Shown piece after piece: positions 35,415-43,581 of a stretch of 64,000 bases of DNA. The notes beneath the pieces are model-generated. The model had not been told where the DNA came from. It searched no databases and was given only the letters and a program-made list of their open reading frames with translations. The stretch spans positions 1 to 64,000 of the forward strand of contig CAMCMB010000010.1 in the NCBI GenBank assembly GCA_945875845.1, in the 5' to 3' direction. The position numbers were made by a program, and so were the translations under genes. Numbering within the stretch: position 1 is the first letter of the stretch; every line of letters begins with the position of its first letter. The DNA is from Pirellula staleyi DSM 6068 (GTDB lineage Bacteria; Planctomycetota; Planctomycetia; Pirellulales; Pirellulaceae).

Positions 35415-35993
35415 ACACCCTGCAGCCTGGACGAACTGATTCCGGTCCCCGCCAGTTGGAAACGCTACGTGCCAGCTTTGGAGCTAGCGATTCTAGATGT
35501 CAGCCGCATGGATGACGAGGCAATGGTCGGTGACCCGATTTTGCAAATCGCGCTGACGTTGCTAAAATATGGTAGAGTCGCGGAATTGGATGCGGTGCTG
35601 CGATCGCTGTTTCAGATGCTCTCTCAGGTAGTCGGCATTCAGCAAGCCAAGGATTTACTTGATACGATAAGGGTGTACGTGATGTCGGTGAATCCGGTCT
35701 TAGGAGAAGAGAAGATGAACGAATTGGTCTCAGAATTCTGGCCCGTCCAACCAGAACCTGGTTCGGTCGCGGATCAGTTGATCAAGAAAGGCGAAGCGAG
35801 GGGTGAAGCAAAAGGTGAAGCAAAAGGTGAAGCGAGGGGACTGGCCCAAGGAATCGCGAACACGATTCGCACGCTCCAAACGATCCTTGGTATTCCGCAG
35901 TCGTCGGATGAGCAGTTAGCTGGTAAGAGCACAGACGAGTTACAGGCTGCCATCGAATCTCTTCAGCAGCAGATCGCGCGACGCGTGCATTAG
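35415..35993 (+). pseudogene. Rpn-family (PD-(D/E)XK) nuclease relic
   Basis: The frame opens after TAG 35412 and reads DELIPVPASWKRYVPALELA, LDVSRMDDEAMVGDPILQIAL, then LIKKGEARGEAKGEAKGEARG and a helical tail to 35993. This is the C-terminal half of recombination-promoting nuclease / 'putative transposase' (PDDEXK_2) proteins. The catalytic N-terminal part with the Asp and ExK residues is missing. A GTG at 35469 could start a 174-residue product, but that would lack the active site. GAA-GCx triplet repeats encode the KGEA tract. Confidence 0.7.
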
Positions 35994-36089
35994 CAGTCAT
36001 GGATGAACGGCCCCTATCGAAATCGGTTCTATTCCGCGATCGGGCCTATTATATACTGGCACCGAAAACGCTGGATCGAAGCAAGCTCA

Positions 36090-36169
36090 AGACCCCTTCC
36101 GCCAATTTCGGAGACGATTGTCTGGTATTCTCGTGTATGTCGAATCATTTTCATCTGCTGCTCAGGTAA
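36090..36169 (+). pseudogene. Small fragment of a Y1 transposase
   Basis: MSNHFHLLLR is encoded at 36137-36169 and carries the HUH residues of Y1 transposases, with a stop right after. A few upstream codons (FRRRLSG) may belong to the same relic. It is isolated; no rest of the gene is found. Confidence 0.45.
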
Positions 36170-36498
36170 CGCCCAGACGACAAAAGTAGAAGGCATGTTC
36201 CACCACCGTGCCGTTCGCAGTCAAACTTCAGCCAGAATTCTAAGTGGACAGCACGTCGATGAGAGTTCCGGCAAGAATTTCGATCACCATATCATTATCA
36301 CTGGTCCCGCCCAACTCGACTTTTGTCAGCCTCGAGCTTGCCGGGTGCGACCGTTAAAGACCTCGCTTTAAACTGCGGGCACTTTCTCGGCTATAATCTC
36401 GGTTGTTCGTATTGCCCCTCTTGCGATTGAATCGCCCTTCCTCGGCGGTGAGTCACTTGAGGCGAATGTTTCTTTCTCTCACTCCAAGGTTTTTTCCA
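36170..36498. other. Intergenic stretch upstream of the lactonase gene
   Basis: No gene is seen. It contains the lactonase promoter region (ATGs at 36403 and 36472 are in frame but give no better signal peptide). Confidence 0.4.
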
Positions 36499-37677
36499 AT
36501 GAGATCCCACTGGCAAAGCATGTTTTCGACCATCAGACCGTTCATCCTAGTACTCTGTGGAACTGTCGTTGCATCCATCGCCTCATCGAATCGTGTTGAT
36601 GCGCAGTCGTTTTTCATCGGAGGGTATGGCGATGGGATCTATTCCAGTTTTCTCAGCCCTGATGGCAAAATGACGGAACCAAAACTTGCAGTCAAACTAG
36701 CGAAGCCCTCGTTCTTTGCCTTTCATCCCAAATTAGATGTGTTGTACGCCGTCACTGAAACGATGCGAAACGATCCTAGCGCACCAGCAGCAGTCACAGC
36801 CTATCGAGTTGGACGTGCGGGCGATGCGATTAACACACCAACCCTGACCCTCATAAACTCCCAACCGATCGATGGCGATATCCCTTGCCATGTTTCGATC
36901 GACGCTACAGGTAAATTCGCAGTCATGGCTAACTACACGAGTGGCTCGGTCGTTGTCTGTCCGCTCACCGAGGACGGTTCCCTTAAGCCAGCTTCAGACA
37001 ACGTCCAGCACAAAGGTGTGGGTGAATACGCGAGCAAGTCGCCCCGAGGGCATTCGAGCGTTTGGGATCCAACGAATCGCTATCTGTTTGTTGCGGATCT
37101 CGGATTGGATAAAGTGTTCGTCTACGAATTGGACCGAGGGACAGGCAAACTTGCTCCTGCTAAGCACTCCTCCATGACGCTGGCAGCCGGAAGTGGCCCG
37201 CGTCACATTTCGATCCACCCAAATGGTAAGTGGGTTTATGTCATCAACGAAACAAACATGACCTTGACTACCGCGAGCTGGGATTCCAATGAAGGTAAAC
37301 TTGTCGAGATCCAGACGGTAAGCACGCTCCCTGCTGGTGTGACAGGCAAAGGCTTTTCAACCGCAGAAGTTTTGGTCCATCCAAGCGGTCGGTTTGTCTA
37401 TAGCAGCAATCGAGGTCATGATACGATCGCTGGTTTCAAAGTAGATGACAAGACAGGCAAGTTGACACCTATCGGGCACACTTCACCGGGCGGCAAAACC
37501 CCTCGAAACTTCCGAATTTCGCAAAATGGAGAATTACTACTCGCAGAAAACCAACAAAGCGATTCGATTTTTTCCTTTCGCATCAATAAGGAAACAGGAG
37601 ACCTTAAGCCAACCGGTTACTCCATCAAGGCACCTGCACCAGCCTGCATCAAGTTTTTGGAAGACAAAGTTAAGTAA
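36499..37677 (+). CDS. Secreted lactonase-family beta-propeller protein
   Basis: The product is 392 residues from ATG 36499. An N-terminal signal peptide (FILVLCGTVVASIASSNRVDAQS) exports it. The rest is a seven-bladed beta-propeller of the YbhE/Pgl (6-phosphogluconolactonase) type: FFAFHPKLDVLYAVTE, DGDIPCHVSIDATGKFAVMA, GPRHISIHPNGKWVYVINE and LVHPSGRFVYSSNRGHDTIA. Intracellular Pgl acts in the pentose phosphate pathway; an exported relative more likely acts on another lactone or is a structural protein. It converges on a DUF418 gene, with repeat copy 3 filling the gap. Confidence 0.85.
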   Translation: MRSHWQSMFSTIRPFILVLCGTVVASIASSNRVDAQSFFIGGYGDGIYSSFLSPDGKMTEPKLAVKLAKPSFFAFHPKLDVLYAVTETMRNDPSAPAAVTAYRVGRAGDAINTPTLTLINSQPIDGDIPCHVSIDATGKFAVMANYTSGSVVVCPLTEDGSLKPASDNVQHKGVGEYASKSPRGHSSVWDPTNRYLFVADLGLDKVFVYELDRGTGKLAPAKHSSMTLAAGSGPRHISIHPNGKWVYVINETNMTLTTASWDSNEGKLVEIQTVSTLPAGVTGKGFSTAEVLVHPSGRFVYSSNRGHDTIAGFKVDDKTGKLTPIGHTSPGGKTPRNFRISQNGELLLAENQQSDSIFSFRINKETGDLKPTGYSIKAPAPACIKFLEDKVK

Positions 37678-37694
37678 GGATCGTGTTAATAAAA

Positions 37695-37848
37695 AACCGG
37701 AGGCTAGCGGGCAGTTGATTTAATAGTACGACGGACTTCCTAGTCCGTCGAATTCCCCGTTGACGGACTTGGAAGTCCGTCATACCGCCCTTAACCAATA
37801 ATGACTTCACTAAGTCAACAACGCGCTAGTGTCCAATGGCTGATAGAC
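37695..37848 (+). repeat. Dispersed palindromic repeat, copy 3
   Basis: It has outer left arm AACCGGAGGCTAGCGGGC, inner GTTGATTTAATAGTACGACGG, core GACGGACTTGGAAGTCCGTC, then TTAACCAATAATGACTTCAC, TAAGTCAACAA and outer right arm CGCGCTAGTGTCC with GGCTGATAGAC. It lies between the converging lactonase and DUF418 genes. Core orientation is the same as copies 1, 2 and 4. Confidence 0.85.
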
Positions 37849-37858
37849 AAAAAGGGCG

Positions 37859-38983
37859 TTACTTGGAATGGCCTGATACTCTTGCCCAAACTTCTTCGAG
37901 CGGGCCGCGCGCGAATACGCAAAACCAAAGCCTCGTAATCGGTATGGCAAGAACTAGATAGACAACAAACGCCACCAAGCCGATACGGATGGACCAGTCC
38001 TCCTCGGGGAAAAAATGACGTAACGGGACAAAGACCAAACAGATATGCAAAATGTAGTGCGTCAGTGAGGCTTGTCCTAACTGCGCTAAAGGCGTTGTCC
38101 AACGCGGCAGGCCGGATGTCGACTGCCACCCCATGAGAAAAGTGATCAACGCGAATGCGGAACTACCTGAGACCAGCATGAAGGGAATCGAAGCCGGTAC
38201 CCATGTGCTACTGAGGTAGGCTGCGAGATCCCCCAGAAGATTGCTGTTTGCTTCTGCCCATACAGCATAGATCTGCGAAATTACCGCGAGTGGGCCTGCG
38301 ATATAGAACCACATTTTGACTCGCGGACTTGAGATCTCATTACTCATGGCCATGAGCATCCCTATCAACACAAAAGCCATCCATGGAACGACAGGGTAAT
38401 TCCCATCGAAGATCAAAAATCGAAGCGAAGCCCAGCCAAATGTGTTGTCTGCGACGTGACTTCCATCGGCGTTCCAATCCTGTGTCACATAGTTTGCGAA
38501 TAGCAACGGAAGGAAAGGTAAGGCGACTACGAGAAGGAAGATCGCGGCGAGCATTGCCGTTTTGCCGACGCCTGAAAGAACAAGTGACAGCATCGACATC
38601 AGCGCCAGCGGCAGGAGAATCTCAGTCGGCCAAACGAGGAAGTGAAAAAGTGTTCCCGCAATCGCCAAGGCAAGGATTCGACGGACGACGTAAACGCGAA
38701 AGCGGCTTGAGCTTCCTGAGCGACCTGACTGAATCTCCCAGGACATACCGGCAAGGATGCAGAACATTGCTGCTGGCGTGCCTTCCTGCACACGTACCAT
38801 TCCGGACAGTGATGTTTCCAAATCGGTCGTTCCTCCCTCGGCAGGAACGAAATGCACATAGATCATTCCAAGGACTGCGAGGCCTCGCGCGACATCGAGA
38901 GACTCATACCTGGGTATCATGGATGAGGCGGGCGCTTCGACTGTTTTGGAAGCTTTGAATGGCTTGCCTTCATTCGGATTCAT
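37859..38983 (-). CDS. DUF418-family membrane protein
   Basis: The product is 374 residues. It starts ESLDVARGLAVLGMIYVHF and has about nine membrane spans, ending in WFCVFARGPLEEVWARVSG, the typical DUF418 C-terminus (GPLExLWR). The related DUF1624/acyltransferase-3 proteins transfer acyl groups across membranes, but DUF418 activity is unknown. The gene lies 19 nt downstream of the large Pls/PosA-type NRPS gene on the same strand. It may process or export that enzyme's product, which is inference. Confidence 0.8.
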   Translation of the reverse strand: MNPNEGKPFKASKTVEAPASSMIPRYESLDVARGLAVLGMIYVHFVPAEGGTTDLETSLSGMVRVQEGTPAAMFCILAGMSWEIQSGRSGSSSRFRVYVVRRILALAIAGTLFHFLVWPTEILLPLALMSMLSLVLSGVGKTAMLAAIFLLVVALPFLPLLFANYVTQDWNADGSHVADNTFGWASLRFLIFDGNYPVVPWMAFVLIGMLMAMSNEISSPRVKMWFYIAGPLAVISQIYAVWAEANSNLLGDLAAYLSSTWVPASIPFMLVSGSSAFALITFLMGWQSTSGLPRWTTPLAQLGQASLTHYILHICLVFVPLRHFFPEEDWSIRIGLVAFVVYLVLAIPITRLWFCVFARGPLEEVWARVSGHSK

Positions 38984-39002
38984 GTGCGTCTGTTCCTAAG
39001 AT

Positions 39003-42000
39003 TTAACGATTGTCGCCCCCTATGCCATCGCGATTCCTTTGCGGTTTTGTCGGCGATCCTTCGTACTGCATGTCTGGCAGAAGCCGCTCGCGTTTCATGA
39101 TGACGCTATGTGGCGCGACGTAGGTACGCTCTCCGATCTCTGCGCCGTAAAGCGGCACCGAACCGCATGCGAGAGTTGACTGCTGGCCCACTTGGATTCG
39201 ATCAATTTTGAGAACCCGATCCTCGAAAGTATGGGCCTGGAACATCGCGTTGATCGTCGCTCCATCGGCTATCTCAAGCATGTCGGGATCCACTACTTGC
39301 GCAAAGCCCCTACCGAGGACGACGCCTTTACCCAGTTTCATCCCCATTGCCCGGAGATACCAGGTGAGCATCTCCGTTCCCGTCAGCGCGGATAGCGAAC
39401 CGCGTCCAAACACCCCCCAGGCCATGTAAAGAAAATCCCATCGGCTGCACCAACACGACCAAAGTGCGTGAGTACCTGGACGAACTCGCCCCAGCAGGCT
39501 CCATTTAAGAACAAGGATGAGCAGGCTGGGCAAACCCGAACTGACAACGCTTAGTATCGGTAAAGCCACAACCAGAAACACGGATACGGGTAAGATGGCT
39601 CGCGCGTGAGCGACTGCAGAGAGCCAAACGTACAGGATCCCAAGCGGGACGATCGGTAGGGCAAACCGAAGAAGTTCCCAGGACAATCGGTTTAGATACC
39701 GGATGGGCGTGGGATCGTGAGTCAGTCGTCTGTCGCATTCAATGATCTCCCTTCGCGGCAATTCAAAGGGAGGATGCCCAAACCAGGAACTCCCTGGGCG
39801 AATGAGCGACGCGTCCGCCATCGTGCAAACGCCAAGCAGGATATCTTCCGGAAGCGTTTGCCCACCGGCGATCACAACATGATTGCCGAGGAATGTGTTC
39901 TTTCCCAGTACTACCTTGGCAAGGGTCACTGCCCCACGATGGATTTTCGGTCCGCCGAGGTAAATTCCATCGGCAAGGAAAGTCTGCGGGCCGATCTCTA
40001 CAAGCTCAGGGATCACATCAATGATCGTACTAATCTCGCAACCCCGCCCTACTTGCATTCCAGCCAATCGAAGCCACAACGGCCAAAACATTGCACCGCT
40101 TAGCCAAGCGGACGCGGAATCAACCAGACTCACTTTTAACCATATCCGAATATAGGCAAGGCTCCAGCGACTGATGACACCCTCCGGTACGCGTCCCAAG
40201 GCTCTGACCACCATTGCTTCCAAAGCCAGGGTAACAGGCAGTGAGAAGATTACCGTAGCAATTAACGCCAAAACTGTCGAGAAACTTGGTGTCGTAAAGA
40301 GGAGTGTCTCAATGATGCTTTCCGGTTCCAAGCCAAGTTGGAGAACACAAGCGACGACGATGAGTTCCAGCGGTAGTGTCAGCATAGACCAAAGAAGAAA
40401 CTTCGCAAAAATAAGAAGGATCCCATGGCTTATGGGCTTAAGTACCTTTGTCGCGTTCGGAATTGTCTGAGCGGATGGAGCAAGGCCTGCGGGTTGCGCG
40501 GGGATCCCATCCCAACGTTCGCCGCACGGTATGCGCCCACCCGTAGGCAATGAAGAAAGCGATGTAAGGTAGGCGTCCGCTTCCAGGCATGTATGTGGTC
40601 CCATGCCCGCACGTACCTCCAGCGTCGCTCCATTGCCCAGAGAGACTGGGCCGATGATCAAATGGCGGTCTTCGAGGTCTACGATGCGGAGCGTCGCGTC
40701 CTGACCGATGGTAACGTCATCGCCGATATCGAGCAGGTCCCAACCACCCTGAAGCAAATCTACGCCACGGTGGATATGAACGCGTTGTCCAATGCGTGCC
40801 CCCAGTGCCCGCAAAGCCATCACCTGAAATTCGGTACCCGCCAACAACTGCCACGGGACCGCTCGAACGACCTGTTGAACAATCCAGTTGCGCACATAGA
40901 AACTTCCCCAGACCGGCGCGCTTTGCGACCGGTATTTGCCGATGAGCAGTTTCTTGGCAAGAACTGCGGCTATTACCGAAACGGGCGCGTAGACAACCAA
41001 GGCGATGAAAAAGAGCGGTGTCGACATCAGGATCAACGCCACAGGACCAAGATTGCCTAATAATTCAGGCAATACCTCAAACGCCATCCAATAGGCGATC
41101 AACGTACTGGCAATGAGTTCCAACAACAGCCATGCGACCTGCACCAGGGTCGCCATACGCGAGCTGACCGACGGTTCGCCAAGTCGCGTCTGCTCTGGTT
41201 CCGATGTTCGACTTTCGGGAATCACCCGTCCTGCCAACCCGGCCACCGTCCGCGTCTCGTAGACATCTCGGACGGTCAGGCAAGCCGTTGCGGGATCGTC
41301 GCGCAGAAGCGAAACCAATTGCGCGGCCTGCAGCGAACTACCGCCGAGTTCCTTGAAAAAGTCCTCGTCGACGGAGATTTCTCCTCGGATGCGAAGCGTG
41401 CGACAAAATGCGGAAGCTAGCTTGCTTTCGATCTCGTTTTGTGGAAGTCGGAGCGGTCGACCCTCCTTGCGTTGACTCGGATCGAGCTCAGGGAGGGCAT
41501 CCCGTTTTACTTTCCCCCCAACACTTTTGGGCAGTTCCGCCAGGAATCCGAAAAGGCTTGGCACCATATACGCAGGGAGAGATCTGCCCAAAACCATCTT
41601 AAGTTCCTCAAAGGAGGGTGGGCTCTCCGCGTCGAAGGGAACGATAAACGCAGCGATGGCTTGCTGAGCACCATCCCCTTGCATCCGGCAAGCGGCTTCC
41701 CGCACTCCTTCGCATTCGGAGAGGCAGGTCTCGATCGCTTCCAATTCAATCCGATAACCTCTCAATTTAACCTGCGAGTCAATGCGTCCGTGATAGCAGA
41801 AAGCGCCGTCGGATTGGCGGTGAACGAGATCTCCCGTTCGGTAGATGCGCCCAAAGATGGGATGGGAAGGGAATTTCTCCGCGTTCCGTTCCGGTTGATT
41901 GCGATACCCGAGCGCTAGTCCAATTCCACCGAGACAAAGCTCACCCTGAGTCCCATCCTTGACTTGCTCCAGCGAACCGTCCAGCACCCACGCCTCAAGG

Positions 42001-43037
42001 TTCGGTACAGGCCAGCCAATCGTGATTGGTTCTGTGGGTACTACGTCCGCTCGCAAGGAAGTAACGGTACACTCGGTTGGCCCGTAGCCATTTACCATTC
42101 GCCGCCCTTTGGCCCAGCGGTCGGCGACATCTCTGGGCAACGCTTCTCCTCCTACGTAGAGAAGCCTAAGATCCGGTAGTTCCTGATCCGGTCGTTCACA
42201 TCCTGTTGCTCGCAATAAGGTCGGTGGAGGACAGAGAACCGTGATGCGTTCGCGCCGCAGCCAAGGAACGAGGTCAGGCCCTAATCGGACGACGTCATCA
42301 TCCATGACAACCACCGCGGCACCCACGGAAAACGCAAGCCAAGTCTCTTCGAGCGAAGAGTCATATGCGGCAGAGGAGCCTTGAGCTACGCGGTCTCCGC
42401 ATGAAAGTGCGAACTCGTGAACATCGGAGGCTATAAGGTTGACAATGCTCTTGTGCGCAATCATTACACCCTTGGGGCGACCTGTCGTGCCCGATGTGTA
42501 GATGATGTAAGCGAGGCTCGCTGGCGTTAGCCACTTAGGTCGCGGTGGGGCGCCTACCATCACGTCCGCTCGGTGCGCACTCTCCGCTACATTAATAAGC
42601 GTTGGGATACCAAACTGGCCTTGCTCGGCGCGTGCCTGCCCTTTCGAATCGGTCATTAGCGCCAACGCCCCAGAATCCGAAAGAATTTCCCGTATCTGGT
42701 CGTCGGGGAAGGCGGGGTCAATACAGACATGGGCTGCGCCCCGACTCAAAATGGCCAATTGAGCACTGTAGACGTACTCCGAGTCACGTGGCAAAAGAAT
42801 GGCGATCACGGACTCGCCAGTCACCAAAGAACTGAGCTCCCAAGCCAGGGTATCCGCCTGACGCTTGAGTACTGAATAGGTAAGGGTTCGTCGTTCTGGA
42901 CGGTCGACACCAGGCGGCACGTCAACGGCAATCGCATCAGGCCATTGCGAGACGGATTGCTCGAAGAACTCGTGAAGCAAAAGAGGCTCCGAAGACGAAC
43001 GAGGATCGCAGGCGGTCGTCAATAGACCGCACTCCAT
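39003..43037 (-). CDS. Pls/PosA-type single-module non-ribosomal peptide synthetase
   Basis: The product is 1344 residues. Residues 1 to about 525 are an adenylation domain: LAYIIYTSGTTGRPKGVM (A3), NGYGPTECTV (A5), GELCLGGIGLALGY (A6), YRTGDLV (A7) and GRIDSQVKLRGYRIE (A8). A carrier domain follows with FFKELGGSSLQAAQLV, phosphopantetheine Ser about 565. The C-terminal 700 residues have six or so membrane spans separated by three left-handed beta-helix (hexapeptide) blocks, as in epsilon-poly-lysine synthetase (Pls) and PosA. There is no condensation or thioesterase domain. The A4 motif reads YDSSLEE, so a basic or polar amino acid is possible. It probably makes a homopoly-amino acid. Followed by a DUF418 gene. 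Confidence 0.9.
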   Translation of the reverse strand: MECGLLTTACDPRSSSEPLLLHEFFEQSVSQWPDAIAVDVPPGVDRPERRTLTYSVLKRQADTLAWELSSLVTGESVIAILLPRDSEYVYSAQLAILSRGAAHVCIDPAFPDDQIREILSDSGALALMTDSKGQARAEQGQFGIPTLINVAESAHRADVMVGAPPRPKWLTPASLAYIIYTSGTTGRPKGVMIAHKSIVNLIASDVHEFALSCGDRVAQGSSAAYDSSLEETWLAFSVGAAVVVMDDDVVRLGPDLVPWLRRERITVLCPPPTLLRATGCERPDQELPDLRLLYVGGEALPRDVADRWAKGRRMVNGYGPTECTVTSLRADVVPTEPITIGWPVPNLEAWVLDGSLEQVKDGTQGELCLGGIGLALGYRNQPERNAEKFPSHPIFGRIYRTGDLVHRQSDGAFCYHGRIDSQVKLRGYRIELEAIETCLSECEGVREAACRMQGDGAQQAIAAFIVPFDAESPPSFEELKMVLGRSLPAYMVPSLFGFLAELPKSVGGKVKRDALPELDPSQRKEGRPLRLPQNEIESKLASAFCRTLRIRGEISVDEDFFKELGGSSLQAAQLVSLLRDDPATACLTVRDVYETRTVAGLAGRVIPESRTSEPEQTRLGEPSVSSRMATLVQVAWLLLELIASTLIAYWMAFEVLPELLGNLGPVALILMSTPLFFIALVVYAPVSVIAAVLAKKLLIGKYRSQSAPVWGSFYVRNWIVQQVVRAVPWQLLAGTEFQVMALRALGARIGQRVHIHRGVDLLQGGWDLLDIGDDVTIGQDATLRIVDLEDRHLIIGPVSLGNGATLEVRAGMGPHTCLEADAYLTSLSSLPTGGRIPCGERWDGIPAQPAGLAPSAQTIPNATKVLKPISHGILLIFAKFLLWSMLTLPLELIVVACVLQLGLEPESIIETLLFTTPSFSTVLALIATVIFSLPVTLALEAMVVRALGRVPEGVISRWSLAYIRIWLKVSLVDSASAWLSGAMFWPLWLRLAGMQVGRGCEISTIIDVIPELVEIGPQTFLADGIYLGGPKIHRGAVTLAKVVLGKNTFLGNHVVIAGGQTLPEDILLGVCTMADASLIRPGSSWFGHPPFELPRREIIECDRRLTHDPTPIRYLNRLSWELLRFALPIVPLGILYVWLSAVAHARAILPVSVFLVVALPILSVVSSGLPSLLILVLKWSLLGRVRPGTHALWSCWCSRWDFLYMAWGVFGRGSLSALTGTEMLTWYLRAMGMKLGKGVVLGRGFAQVVDPDMLEIADGATINAMFQAHTFEDRVLKIDRIQVGQQSTLACGSVPLYGAEIGERTYVAPHSVIMKRERLLPDMQYEGSPTKPQRNRDGIGGDNR

Positions 43038-43581
43038 TTACGAATTCTCACAACAGCCACGCATTCACTCATCGAATTTCCTTTCGTCGCTTCTTCTCGT
43101 CCTCGTACTCAGCATCGCGGTACTCGTACTCGCCAAGCACAGTATACGCGATCAGTGATTCCGAAACACCCGTGAAGAAGAACGCCACCGAATAGGACGT
43201 GATGATGCAAATTGTTCAGCCCTTTCAGGCAACGCTTGTGCTTTTTGCAGTACCCAGGGCGGCGCTTCGCGACATACCGTCGCTACGCTCTGCCCCCGCC
43301 CCCCCGGGATCTTTCGAGGCATGGCGCCGAACATCCTTTATCTGATTTAGTCTTGGCGCAGCGTTAAGATGAACACCTCTGGGTCAAACGCAACGGAACT
43401 TTGTGGAGATTCAACTTCGCTAGGGATAGCTCAGTCGCCGATCAGTCAAACCTTGTCGAGCACGTGAGCGGGTGCTGGTCGATAGCGGGTGCTGGTCGAT
43501 TGGAAACAGTTGAACCTGCAACGCTCTTTTCTGGCCTGTTTTCGTTTTCACGTCAAGATTCTTGTCGTTCACTGCCTCGAC
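43038..43581. other. Intergenic stretch between NRPS and leuS
   Basis: No gene is seen. It contains GTACTC-rich direct repeats (43098-43135; TCGTACTC and GGTACTCGTACTCG) and a 17-nt perfect tandem repeat (43467-43500). The NRPS promoter must lie just upstream of 43037. Confidence 0.45.
43467..43500. repeat. 17-nt perfect tandem repeat, two copies
   Basis: AGCGGGTGCTGGTCGAT occurs twice without a gap. Nothing links it to a gene. Confidence 0.7.

Noticed and set aside
43152-43334. 60-codon minus-strand frame between NRPS and leuS
   Set aside because: No ribosome-binding site or recognisable motif; sequence is repeat-rich.
43425-43465. GGGATAGCTCAG stretch resembling the start of a tRNA
   Set aside because: No cloverleaf can be closed: no anticodon arm, TPsiC loop or acceptor complement follows.
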